Below, in pieces: positions 1 to 8,804 of a DNA stretch of 64,000 nucleotides; positions within the stretch are counted from its first letter, which is position 1; the number at the start of each line of letters is the position of its first letter. The DNA comes from Desertimonas sp963733085 (GTDB taxonomy: Bacteria; Actinomycetota; Acidimicrobiia; Acidimicrobiales; Ilumatobacteraceae): positions 1 to 64,000 of the forward strand of contig CAVTBY010000007.1 of assembly GCA_963733085.1 (NCBI GenBank). Direction: 5' to 3'. The notes beneath the pieces were generated by a model, which was not told the origin of the DNA, made no database searches, and worked only from the letters and a program-made list of their open reading frames with translations. A program made the translations under genes and the position numbers.

Positions 1-993
1 GAGCCGCACTGGGCGGCCGGTCGCCATCGATTCGACTGCGGCGAGGCCGGCCACGAGTGGCACTCGGGCGTCGTGCCCGCTCACCGCCGGCGGGGCTCCC
101 GACTGCACGTTGCCGACGAATGATCGCCACTGACGGACGAAGCTCTCCTCGTAGCGGTCGATGAACGAGTCGGCGAGCACCGTGCCGCGTATCGAATCGT
201 CACCGGCGATCGCTGCCGTGTGCCGCGGCGGGTTCTCCGACACCGCCAAGCCGGCAGTCCCCAGGGCCTCGACTCGCTGGTCGTAGCCGTAGACCGCCTG
301 GCGACTGTTGTCGATCACCGTCAAGCAACCCGAGGCGTGGCGAAGGACGACGACGGAGGTGTCGACGTCGCCGATCTCGCCGATCGCTGGGTCGACGAGC
401 GATGCTCCGACGGCGGCGTGGACCTCGACGATGTCACTGCCCGAGATGAACCTGGCCATGTCGAAGTCGTGGATCGTCATGTCGAGGAACATTCCACCGG
501 AGCGACTGAGGTAGGCGACCGGCGGTGGGACCCGATCGCGGCTGGTGATCTTGACGAGGCAGAGCGTTCCCAGCGACCCATCGGCCACGGCAGTCCGGAC
601 CGCCTCGTGGGCGGGATCGAAGCGCCGATTGAAGCCGACCTGCAAGTACGAGTTGGCCTTGTCGACAACGGCAAGTGTGGCGTCGACAGTGGCCAGGTCG
701 AGGGAGATCGGCTTCTCGCAGAACGTGGCGAGCCCGGCTTCAGCCGCCAGGGTGATCAGCTCGGCGTGGGTGTCAGTGCTCGTGCAGATCGCCACGGCAT
801 CGACATCGCTGAGTGCGTCCTCGAGCGTGGCCGCGACCTCGAGGCCGTGGATCGTCGAGAGTTGCGCGGCAACCTCAGGCACGGCGTCATAGATCTTGAC
901 GATCTCGACGCCGCCGACGCGCGACGTCAACAACTCGGCGTGCATCCGCCCGATCCGCCCGCAGCCGAGGAGGGCAAGACGCAGCCCGCTCAT
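1..993 (-). CDS. iolG: inositol 2-dehydrogenase-like, Gfo/Idh/MocA family (3' end outside window)
   Basis: This gene runs leftwards off the window, so about 330 N-terminal residues are visible. The ATG at 993 overlaps the iolD stop as ATGA, implying translational coupling. An NAD-binding motif GCGRIG lies at residues 10-15 and the family motif EKP at 93-95. In the family, IolG oxidises myo-inositol to 2-keto-myo-inositol with NAD in the cytoplasm. It is the last visible gene of an iolC-aldolase-iolB-iolD-iolG run, which favours an inositol or scyllo-inositol dehydrogenase over other family members. The exact substrate cannot be read from sequence. Confidence 0.85.
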   Translation of the reverse strand, partial: MSGLRLALLGCGRIGRMHAELLTSRVGGVEIVKIYDAVPEVAAQLSTIHGLEVAATLEDALSDVDAVAICTSTDTHAELITLAAEAGLATFCEKPISLDLATVDATLAVVDKANSYLQVGFNRRFDPAHEAVRTAVADGSLGTLCLVKITSRDRVPPPVAYLSRSGGMFLDMTIHDFDMARFISGSDIVEVHAAVGASLVDPAIGEIGDVDTSVVVLRHASGCLTVIDNSRQAVYGYDQRVEALGTAGLAVSENPPRHTAAIAGDDSIRGTVLADSFIDRYEESFVRQWRSFVGNVQSGAPPAVSGHDARVPLVAGLAAVESMATGRPVRL

Positions 994-2865
994 ATCCCCC
1001 TCCGTTGCCGCGCCTTGGCGGCTTCGAGCTCACGACGCGCCTGTTGGATCGCCGGACGGTCAGAGGTCTCGGGCACGCCGACCTCCCACCACGCTCCCCC
1101 CTCGGTCCACGCATGCGGATCGGTGTCGATGACGATCACCGTCGTGCGGTCGGTCGTGCGGGCCCAGTCGAAGGCATCGCCGAGTTCGGCGATCGTGGTC
1201 ACTCTGCGCGCCTCGCAGCCGAGTGCGATGGCGTGGGCAGCGAAATCGACGCGTGCCTTCTCGCCGGGAGCAAGGACATCCGCGAACAGGTTGTTGAACG
1301 GCTCGCCGCCTTGACCCACCTGCAGGCGATCGATCACTGCATAGCCGCCGTTGTCGCACAGGATGACGATCATCTTGTGTCCCGAGAGCACCGACGAATA
1401 CAGGTCGCTGTTGAGCATCAGGTACGAGCCGTCACCGACGAACACGATCGTGTCGCCATCGGGCGCGACCTGGGAGCGGGCCATCGCCGCGCCCCAGCCA
1501 CCGGACAGCTCGTAGCCCATGCACGAGAACCCGTACTCGCAGTCGAACGTCGCCACGGCACGCGAGCGCCAGCCGTTGTTGAGCTCCCCGGGGAACCCGC
1601 CTGACGCCGTCAACGCGTAGTCGTGCTCGGTGGCACGGTCGCAGATCGCATTTACGACCTGGGCATACGTCGGTTGCCCGTCGGCCGGCGCGGCAAGGCG
1701 ATCGAGGTACTGCCACAGTGCCGCCACTTCGCTGCCGGTCCGTGCCGTCCACGTCGCAGGCGCACGCCAATCACCGAGGAGCGCATCCAATTCGGTCATT
1801 GCTTCCCGAGCGTCGCCGACCACAGGGAGCGACCGGTGCTTGTGGGCGTCGAAGCGCGCCGCGTTGACACCGACGATGCGCACGTCGGGGTTCTGGAACA
1901 CCGACCACGACCCGGTGGCGAAGTCGCCGAGTCGTGTACCGACGGCGACCACGACATCGGCCTCGGCAGCGAGGCGATTGGCACCTTCGGCGCCGATGAC
2001 GCCGATCGGTCCGGCGTAGTTCGGGTGGTCCGACGGCAGCGTCGACTTGCCGGCGACTGTCTCGACGACGGGAATCCCCCGACGCTCTGCGAACGCCGCC
2101 AGTGTTTCCTCGGCGAGCGAGTAGTGCACCCCTCCCCCGGCGACGATGAGCGGACGTTGCGAGCCGGCGAGCAGTGAAGCGGCCGCGGCGACCTGGGCAG
2201 CATCCGGCCGGGGTCTGGCGATCTCGTGGACCACCGGCTCGAACAGGCGCGCCGGGTAGTCATGGGCCTCCGCCTGGATGTCCTGGGGCAGGGCGACGAA
2301 CGCAGGGCCGCAGTCGGCTGGGTCGAGCATCACGGCGATCGCCTGGGGCAACGACTGGATCACCTGCTCGGGACGGGTGATCCGGTCCCAGTAGCGCACG
2401 ACGGCGCGGAAGGCGTCGTTCGCCGTCGTCGCTGGGCTGCCGAAGTGCTCGACCTGCTGCAGCACTGGATCGGGCAGGCGGCTCTGAAACGTGTCCCCGG
2501 CGAGGAGCAGAATCGGGAGGCGGTTGGCCATCGCCACACCGGCGGCGGTCACGAGGTTGAGTGCGCCGGGACCGATCGATGACGTGGCGACCATGAGTTG
2601 GCGCCGACGCATCGCCTTGGCGTAGGCGATCGCCGCCAACGCCATCCCCTGCTCGTTCTGCCCGCGCCATGTCGGCAACTCGTCACGGGCGGCGTGCAAG
2701 GCAGGGCCCGAGACAGGTGACGTTGCCGTGGCCGAAGATGGCGAACACGCCGGGTACGAGGGGCGCCTCGCGGCCGTCGATCGTCGTGCGTTGGACGGTG
2801 AGGAAGCGGACGATCGCCTCGGCCGTGGTGAGCCGGATCGTGGCGCTCACGAGCGGCCTGGTCAT
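990..2865 (-). CDS. iolD: 3D-(3,5/4)-trihydroxycyclohexane-1,2-dione hydrolase, frameshifted
   Basis: A thiamine-diphosphate enzyme that opens the ring of the dione made by IolE, giving 5-deoxy-glucuronate. The body of the protein (990-2699) has the TPP-site segment GDGSYLMLNSDLYSS. The missing N-terminus (TIRLTTAEAIVRF to IFGHGNV) is encoded just upstream in another frame. Removing one C from the CCC run near 2702-2705 joins the two and gives about 625 residues, the usual IolD length. I take ATG 2865 as the probable start. No stop codon separates it from iolB, which reads straight into this N-terminus. It is probably an intact enzyme with a sequence error, but a true mutation cannot be excluded. 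Confidence 0.85.
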
Positions 2866-3729
2866 CGGGACTCGCGTGTCTGTTGTCATGCCCTCCCAAG
2901 CCTCCCTCACCCAGTGATGAGCGGGGTCGTCACAGAACGCCATCGAGCGCTCACCGCCGGGTCCGGCAAGGATGTTGAGGTAGTACAGCGGGTAGCCGGG
3001 GGCAGCGACGCACGGGCCGTGGAAGCCACGCTTGACGAGGAATACGTCCTCGTCGACGATCGTCACGGTGGCGTCGACGTCACCCTCGGGCGAATACGTG
3101 CGATGCAGCGCGAAACCCTCCGGGGCGTAGTCGACGGTGCCGGCGCGGCCGACGCGGAAGTAGTAGATCTCCTCGTTGTTGACCGGGCACTCGGGGCTGT
3201 CGTCGTGGCGGTGTGGCGGATAGCTCGACCAGTTGCCATCGGGCGTCAACAACTCCACGCACATCAGCTTGTCGGCGCCGTCGAACGTCTCGGGCGACAT
3301 GAAGTTGGTGACCTGGCGCGTCGCCGGACCGGCTCCCCGAACCTCGACGGCGACGTCGCCGGCTGCGACGTACGCGGGATCGAAACGGCGGGTCGCCCGA
3401 GCCGACGGCAGCGCCACCTCGGCACCGGCGGCGCTGGCGAGGCGGACCTCGGCGTCGACCGGCAGGTACGCCCAGTCGCTGATGGCGGAGAAGACCGTCG
3501 CCCTCCCGTCGAGCTCGAAGTGACGTCCTTCCACGTCGACGCTGACGTGACCACCTGACAGCGGGAGCACGGCCATCTCGCTCTCGCCGGTGACGATGTC
3601 GTACAGGACGCCTGGCGCGAGCGGGAGCACGCGCAGGCCGCAGTACGTCCACCCGGCGCTCTCCGGAGTCACCTCGGAGACCGCTCCGAGGTGCCAAGGG
3701 TGCGGAAGCGTGACGGCGTCGCTCGTCAC
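2866..3729 (-). CDS. iolB: 5-deoxy-glucuronate isomerase
   Basis: A cupin-fold isomerase turning 5-deoxy-glucuronate into 2-deoxy-5-keto-gluconate in inositol breakdown. Metal-ligand-like motifs HRHDDSPE and EEIYYFR lie near residues 175-195, and FHGPCVAAPGYPLYYLN near 240. The GTG start at 3729 overlaps the stop of the upstream aldolase gene as GTGA. The family is about 270-300 residues, which ends near AWEGMTTDTRVPMT. The frame does not stop there: it continues to 2683 and encodes the N-terminus of IolD. The end given here is therefore a homology boundary, not a stop codon. Confidence 0.85.
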
Positions 3730-4640
3730 CTGCGACCTCGACGCTCGACGGCCTGCGCCACCAGGTCAGCGGCCCTGCCGACCGCACTCTCGACGTCGCC
3801 GTCGGGCGGATAGAGCAGCGCCCTGCCGACGACCAGACCACGCACGGTCGGCTGCTCCAGTGCCAGCGCCCAGGAGGCGAACGTCGCCTCGGGGTCCGGC
3901 CCGGGGGACCCGCCGAGGATCAGCAGCGGCTGGGTCGTCGCGGCGGCGACGGTGGCAATGTCCGCGGTCGCTTGGATCTTCAGCCACGTGTAGGCCGATG
4001 AACCGCCGAGTCCGGCACACACTCCGATGGCCTTGAGCAGGGCATCGGGGTCGTGGTCCCAGACCGCACGCCCGTCGGCGTCCTTGGTGTACGGGATCGG
4101 TTCGACCATCGCCATCATCCGCCGGTCGTTGAGGGCGCCGACCGCGGCCGCGCAGGCGGCGAGGGTCGGCACCGTGCCGCGATCCTCGGGGTCGATGCGC
4201 AGCAGCATCTTGCCGGCGTCGAGGTTGGCGGCGACGAGGTGATCGGTGTCGTAGGCGGTGAATCGATCGTCGAGCTCCCAGCGGGCTCCGGCGAGGCCGC
4301 CACGGTTCATCGTGCCGACGGCGATCTTGCCGTCGAGGGCACCGAGACACACGAGGTCTTCGAGGATGTCGGCGCTGGCCAGCACGCCGTCGACACGCGG
4401 GTTGGCGAGGGCGATCAGCAGCCGCTCGAGCATCCTGCGGCGATCGGCCATCGCCCGCGGCTGGCCGGGAACGCCGATCATGCCGCGCGCCGTGTGGTCG
4501 GCGGCGACGATGAACATCGCCCCGTCGGCGGTGAGCTGCTGGCGCCGTGGCCGGTCGGCGAGCGCCTTGGCAATCCGCTCGGGAGCCTCGACGCGCATCG
4601 TGGTCAACGCGGCGTAGTCGGCGTCGTCGAGGTGGATCAC
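3726..4640 (-). CDS. Cgl0158-family (beta/alpha)8 aldolase of the inositol cluster
   Basis: A 304-residue TIM-barrel protein resembling the Cgl0158 family found in actinobacterial iol clusters and related to class I aldolases. The likely role is the IolJ step: splitting 2-deoxy-5-keto-gluconate 6-phosphate into dihydroxyacetone phosphate and malonate semialdehyde. That role is inferred from position, since no other aldolase is present. I chose the GTG at 4640 because it overlaps the iolC stop as GTGA and the protein-like sequence (VIHLDDADYAALT) begins there. The frame stays open far upstream, but that part is arginine-rich out-of-frame iolC. Candidate active-site stretches are MFIVAADH and WLKIQA. 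Confidence 0.75.
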   Translation of the reverse strand: MIHLDDADYAALTTMRVEAPERIAKALADRPRRQQLTADGAMFIVAADHTARGMIGVPGQPRAMADRRRMLERLLIALANPRVDGVLASADILEDLVCLGALDGKIAVGTMNRGGLAGARWELDDRFTAYDTDHLVAANLDAGKMLLRIDPEDRGTVPTLAACAAAVGALNDRRMMAMVEPIPYTKDADGRAVWDHDPDALLKAIGVCAGLGGSSAYTWLKIQATADIATVAAATTQPLLILGGSPGPDPEATFASWALALEQPTVRGLVVGRALLYPPDGDVESAVGRAADLVAQAVERRGRR

Positions 4641-5593
4641 GTCAGCGTCCCGGTCTGCAGCATCTCGTCGATCTCCGTGTCGGTGGGCATGGCGTCGGCG
4701 CACATCAGCCGCCCGGCGACGATCGCCCCGGCGGCGTTGGCGTACTCGACGATTCGAGCAGGCGGCCAGCCGGCAAGCAAGCCGTGGACGAACGCCCCGC
4801 CGAACGCGTCGCCGGCGCCGAGGCCGCAGACGACGCTGACCGGACGCGGGGCCACGATGGCGCGGTCGTCGGCAGTGGCGACGAGGACGCCATCGCCGCC
4901 AAGCTTGACGACGGCAATCGTCACGCCCCGGCGGAGGAGCGCATCGGCAGCATCGTCGGCAAGATCGGTGCCGACGGCGATTCGGCACTCCTCCCGATTG
5001 CCGATGGCGACCGTGGCGCCATCGATCGCCGCGCCGATGACGGAGGCGGCTTCGCTCTCGCTGGACCACAGGACGGCCCGGTAGTCGAGGTCGAGGACCG
5101 TGTGGGCGCGCCGTCGGCGGTTGGCGAGCAGGTCGCCGATCGTCGAGCGGGCCGGCTCCTCGGCCATCGCCGAACCGGCGATCCACAACACGCCGACATC
5201 GGAGATCGTCGCGGCGTCGACGTCACCCGGTTGCAGCTGCATGTCCGGTGCCTTCTCTCCCCGGTAGAACAGCAGCTGGGGCTCCTCGGGCGGCGTCAGG
5301 GCGGCGAACGCGAGCGGAGTGCGCAACGTCTCGTCGCGACCGACGAAGCGTGTTTCGACCCCGAACGACTCGAGTTTGGCGACGACGTAGTCGCCGAAGG
5401 GATCGGCTCCCACCCTCGTCAGCACGGCGCTGCGGTGCCCGAGTCGTGCGGCGGCGACGGCGACGTTCGTCGCCGTCCCACCGATCGACTTGACGAAGCG
5501 CTGGTCGTCGAGCCAGCCAGCACCGGGAGCATCGGCGTAGAGATCGACACTGACCCGCCCGACCGTCAGTAGTTCGAGGGTCAACGACGACAC
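4637..5593 (-). CDS. iolC: 5-dehydro-2-deoxygluconokinase, PfkB family
   Basis: A ribokinase-like kinase that phosphorylates 2-deoxy-5-keto-gluconate, committing it to the aldolase step. The PfkB signatures are visible: GGTATNVAVAAARLG near residue 40 and GLGAGDAFGGAFVHGLL near 265, whose GAGD aspartate is the catalytic base. Length (318) is normal. The frame opens at GTG 5593, but AGGAG sits 8 nt before an in-frame TTG at 5584, which is the more likely start. It is the first catabolic gene of the minus-strand run. A palindrome of repeat family A lies just upstream and separates it from the transporter genes. Confidence 0.88.
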   Translation of the reverse strand: MSSLTLELLTVGRVSVDLYADAPGAGWLDDQRFVKSIGGTATNVAVAAARLGHRSAVLTRVGADPFGDYVVAKLESFGVETRFVGRDETLRTPLAFAALTPPEEPQLLFYRGEKAPDMQLQPGDVDAATISDVGVLWIAGSAMAEEPARSTIGDLLANRRRRAHTVLDLDYRAVLWSSESEAASVIGAAIDGATVAIGNREECRIAVGTDLADDAADALLRRGVTIAVVKLGGDGVLVATADDRAIVAPRPVSVVCGLGAGDAFGGAFVHGLLAGWPPARIVEYANAAGAIVAGRLMCADAMPTDTEIDEMLQTGTLT

Positions 5594-5601
5594 TCCTGCT
5601 G

Positions 5602-5650
5602 GTTTGTGTCAGCTGAAAGACTCACAATCGGTTGGCTGGCTGACACAAAC
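5602..5650. repeat. palindromic intergenic repeat, family A copy 1
   Basis: Perfect 12-bp inverted arms GTTTGTGTCAGC (5602-5613) and GCTGACACAAAC (5639-5650) surround a 25-nt centre. Two related copies occur at 25079-25184. It sits between the transporter ATPase gene (ending 5664) and iolC (starting 5593). It could end or process the transporter mRNA or act as an operator. No T-run follows, so intrinsic termination is not assured. Confidence 0.75.
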
Positions 5651-5663
5651 GGATCGGAGCGTG

Positions 5664-6487
5664 TCACTGCGGGCGCACGAGCGACTCGATCTCGTGGCTC
5701 AGGGCCTCCAGTTCGGCGCCGCCGGACATCAGCTGGACGAGCTCGTCGCGGCTGATCTCGTCCTTGGCGAAGTTGCCAAGGCTCTGGCCGCGCTTGAGGA
5801 TGAGAAAGCGGTCGCCCACCGGGTAGGCGTGATGGGGGTTGTGGGTGATGAAGATCACGCCGAGCCCGCGGTCGCGGGCGGCGACGATGTAACGCAGCAC
5901 CACACCCGACTGCTTCACGCCGAGGGCGGCGGTCGGCTCGTCGAGGATCAGCACCTTGGCGCCGAAGTACACGGCCCGGGCGATCGCGACCGATTGGCGC
6001 TCGCCGCCCGACAACGTGCCGACGGGCTGGTCAGGGTCGCGTACATCGATGCCCATCTTGGCCAGCTCTTCGACGGCGACCTTCTTGGCTTTCTTCATGT
6101 CGATCGTGCCGAGCCACGTCGTCGGCTCGGAGCCGAGCCAGAAGTTGCGCCAGATCGACATCAGCGGGGCCATCGCCAGGTCCTGGTAGACGGTGGCGAT
6201 GCCGGCCGCCTTGGCGTCACGCGGGGAGTGGAACGCGACCTTTCGCCCTCCATCAGAAAGTGGCCCTCGTCGTGGCCGTGCACGCCCGCGAGGATCTTGA
6301 TGAGCGTCGACTTGCCGGCCCCGTTGTCGCCGAGCACGCACGTCACCTCGCCGGCGCGCACGCTCGTGGTGATGTTCTGCAGGGCGATGACATTGCCGAA
6401 GAACTTGGAGAGCTGCTCAAGTTCGAGCAACGCGTGGCCGTTGATGTCGCGGCCAGCAGGTTCTGAGAGGTTGTCCTCCACGGTCAT
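5664..6487 (-). CDS. sugar/inositol ABC importer ATPase, single domain, frameshifted
   Basis: The ATPase that powers the permease at 6484-7650. Walker A is GDNGAGKST, the signature is LSGGERQS, and Walker B is ILDEPTAAL. The ATG at 6487 overlaps the permease stop as ATGA. The frame breaks near 6250: ATGGAGGGCGAAAG needs one extra G to continue into RKVAFHSPRDA. With that base restored the protein is about 275 residues, a one-domain ATPase rather than the 500-residue two-domain type usual for ribose importers. Substrate is inferred from the adjoining inositol genes. Confidence 0.85.
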
Positions 6488-7650
6488 CGCGAATCTCCCG
6501 TGCTCATGTCTGCCTCGACCATCGCCGCCGTCGCCTCGGCCTCGCGCTCGGCTTCGACGGCAGCCTCCTCGATCCTCTCGCTCGGTGGCCTGGACACCGT
6601 CGTCGCCCAGCGCCGAATCCACTCGTTGGCAAAGGCGGCGATCAGCAAGATCACTCCGAGAAACAGGAAGTACAGGTTGTTGTCCCATCCTGCGAGCGGA
6701 ATTCCGCGCTGAGTCATTCCGAGAATCAGGCAACCGAGAGCGGCCCCGAAAAGCGAGCCGAACCCGCCGGTGAGCAGGCAGCCCCCGAGGACCGCGGCGA
6801 TGATGTAGAAGAACTCCTGGCCGACGCCCTCCAGTACGTTCGACCGGTCTGTCTGGAACAGCACGATCTGTCCGTGGACCCAGCCGCACACGGAAACCGT
6901 CACGAACAGGCCGACCTTCGTCGCCGTCGCCGGCACGCCGATCATGCGTGCCGCTTCCTTGTTGCCACCGACGGCGAAGATCCAGTTGCCGACCTTGGTT
7001 CGCGTTAGTACCCATGCGCCAATCACGGCCATTGCGACGAACCACACGATGACGACCTTGAATCCGACGGTGCCGATGTGGACGAAGTCGGAAGCGAACA
7101 GCTTGCGACCGACTGAGTACCCTTCGGCGTTCTCGACGCCGACAACCTGCGTCGTGTCCGTCACCTGCCGCGTCAGCCAGAGATTGAATCCCTGTAGGGC
7201 GAACAGTGAACCGAGCGTGACGATGAAGCTCGGCAGCCGCGACACGACGACCATCACCCCGTTGAGCACGCCGACCGCCACGGCGATCGCCAGCGACACC
7301 AGCATGGCGACGACGACGTGCCAGCCGGCGTTGGCGGCGAACAGCGCCGTGAACATGCCCGTCGTGCCCACGATGACGCCCGACGAGAGATCGAACTCGC
7401 CGCCGATCATAAGCAGTGCGACAGCCAGTGCCGACACTCCCAACAGCGCCGCGGTCTCGACATAGGTCTTCGTGCCCTGCCACGACAGCCACGTTTCGCC
7501 ACCTTGCCAGGCGAATAGGGCGAACACGACGATTGCCCCGGTGAGCGCGCCGAACTCTGGACGGATCAGAAGACGCGTCAGCAGCGACCGACGGGCGAGC
7601 CGTTCGTCGGTCGCCGCCTTCGGAATCGCTGGGACAGTCGCGGCGGTCAT
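6484..7650 (-). CDS. ribose/inositol-type ABC transporter permease
   Basis: A 388-residue inner-membrane permease of the BPD_transp_2 (RbsC-like) family. There are about ten hydrophobic segments between residues 30 and 350 and the family stretch IGGEFDLSSGVIVG near residue 82. The last 40 residues are charged and cytoplasmic. It lies between the binding protein and the ATPase. A strong hairpin in the 49-nt gap in front of it may lower its expression relative to the binding protein. The likely cargo is inositol or another polyol, from context. Confidence 0.88.
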   Translation of the reverse strand: MTAATVPAIPKAATDERLARRSLLTRLLIRPEFGALTGAIVVFALFAWQGGETWLSWQGTKTYVETAALLGVSALAVALLMIGGEFDLSSGVIVGTTGMFTALFAANAGWHVVVAMLVSLAIAVAVGVLNGVMVVVSRLPSFIVTLGSLFALQGFNLWLTRQVTDTTQVVGVENAEGYSVGRKLFASDFVHIGTVGFKVVIVWFVAMAVIGAWVLTRTKVGNWIFAVGGNKEAARMIGVPATATKVGLFVTVSVCGWVHGQIVLFQTDRSNVLEGVGQEFFYIIAAVLGGCLLTGGFGSLFGAALGCLILGMTQRGIPLAGWDNNLYFLFLGVILLIAAFANEWIRRWATTVSRPPSERIEEAAVEAEREAEATAAMVEADMSTGDSR

Positions 7651-7664
7651 GAGTCCCCTTTGTT

Positions 7665-7692
7665 GACGGGGAGGAGCGGCCCCCTCCCCGTC
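7665..7692 (-). terminator. hairpin between binding-protein and permease genes
   Basis: GACGGGGAGG (7665-7674) and CCTCCCCGTC (7683-7692) form a perfect 10-bp stem with an 8-nt loop. It fills the only gap of this operon, after the binding-protein stop. Such stems often stabilise the upstream mRNA or attenuate the permease. A comparable stem occurs at 38116-38145 in the second sugar operon. Confidence 0.6.
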
Positions 7693-7699
7693 GTTCTCG

Positions 7700-8674
7700 T
7701 TACCTGGAGCCTGCCCCAGTGAGCTCGAGCACCTGCTCGGCGTTCTCGGCCGTGACGAAACCAGGGCCGGTCAGCACCGGCTGGCCACCGCCGACGGTGT
7801 TGAGGTTGTCGCGGTACAGCGTGAGGAAGACGATCGGCAGATACCCCTGGAGGTACTGCTGCTGGTCGACGGCGAACAGCATCCGACCGTCCATGATCGC
7901 CTGGATCACGTCTTCGCTGAGGTCGAACGTGGCGATCGGGATCTCGCTGCCGAGCTCCTCCAACGCTGCCAGCGCCGGCGTCGACGCCGTCGGCCCGAGG
8001 GCCAGGATCGCGTCGATGGTGTCGTCGGCCTGCAGCGTGGCGCTGACCGTGCTCGTGATTCCCGCAGCGTCGTTGAGATCGACCTGGACGATCTCCAGCG
8101 TCGCGCCAGCTTCGGTCAATGCCTCCTCAGCGCCGGCGCAGCGGGCATCGAGCCCAGCATTGCCCTGCTCGTGATGGATGCAGAGGACGTGCGTGGCGCC
8201 CTCCTCGGCGAGGCGGGCGCCGGCGGCCCGGCCGGCGATCGTCTCGTCCTGACCGATGTGCGTGATCGCTCCGATCTCCTGGTAGTGGTCGCTTCCCGAG
8301 TTGACCGTGATGATTGGGATACCTGCTTCGTTCGCGGCTGCAAGCGAGTCCTGCAACGCCGGGTAGTCGGGCACAGAGACGACGAGCCCAATTGGGTTCG
8401 AGGCAACGGCAGCATCGATGAGCGAGGCCATCTCGACCATGTCGGACTGGGCCGGCGCCGAGTAGGTGGCCTCGACCCCCATCGCTTCGGCGGCGTCGGT
8501 TACGCCGCGTTGAAACACCGACCAGAACGGGTCGGATGCTTGGCCGTGAGTGACGACGGCGATGGTTCCGCCTTCCGCAGTTTCCGGTGACGGTGATGCC
8601 GCCGATACGGCGCTGGCGCTGCCGAGCGCCACGGCGGCGACGGCGAGGACTCCAACGCGGAGCTTGTTGGACAT
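7700..8674 (-). CDS. periplasmic sugar/inositol-binding protein of an ABC importer
   Basis: A 324-residue secreted binding protein of the ribose/galactose type (Peripla_BP_4). The signal peptide is residues 1-26 (basic MSNKLR, then a hydrophobic run, cleavage near SAVSAA). The mature part has the typical VTHGQASDPFWSVFQRG start and two alpha/beta lobes. No lipobox cysteine is seen, so it is probably exported rather than anchored as a lipoprotein. It heads the minus-strand transporter operon beside the inositol genes, so inositol or a derivative is the likely ligand. Confidence 0.87.
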   Translation of the reverse strand: MSNKLRVGVLAVAAVALGSASAVSAASPSPETAEGGTIAVVTHGQASDPFWSVFQRGVTDAAEAMGVEATYSAPAQSDMVEMASLIDAAVASNPIGLVVSVPDYPALQDSLAAANEAGIPIITVNSGSDHYQEIGAITHIGQDETIAGRAAGARLAEEGATHVLCIHHEQGNAGLDARCAGAEEALTEAGATLEIVQVDLNDAAGITSTVSATLQADDTIDAILALGPTASTPALAALEELGSEIPIATFDLSEDVIQAIMDGRMLFAVDQQQYLQGYLPIVFLTLYRDNLNTVGGGQPVLTGPGFVTAENAEQVLELTGAGSR

Positions 8675-8769
8675 GCTTCCCCCTGGGATTGCAGGCGGCG
8701 TTCACCCGCCGCGGTGATGGTGATTTCGACCATAGCCCACCCCTGCGCGCCTGCCCGCGGGAGTCGGAC

Positions 8770-8798
8770 CAATCCGCGGCGGCGCGCAGCTCCGAAAG
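8770..8798 (+). promoter_or_regulatory. candidate ECF (SigK-like) promoter of the DUF4394-fasciclin gene
   Basis: CAATCC (8770-8775), 17 nt, then CGAAAG (8793-8798). The ATG at 8805 begins exactly 7 nt after the -10 element, so the mRNA may be leaderless. The same arrangement occurs in front of the ECF sigma gene (59276-59304) and its divergent fasciclin neighbour (59164-59192). Confidence 0.55.
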
Positions 8799-8804
8799 TC
8801 CGCC

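Noticed and set aside
4641..5186. N-terminal extension of the aldolase gene
   Set aside because: It is out-of-frame iolC sequence with low-complexity arginine-rich text. The GTG at 4640 fits homology and the GTGA overlap.
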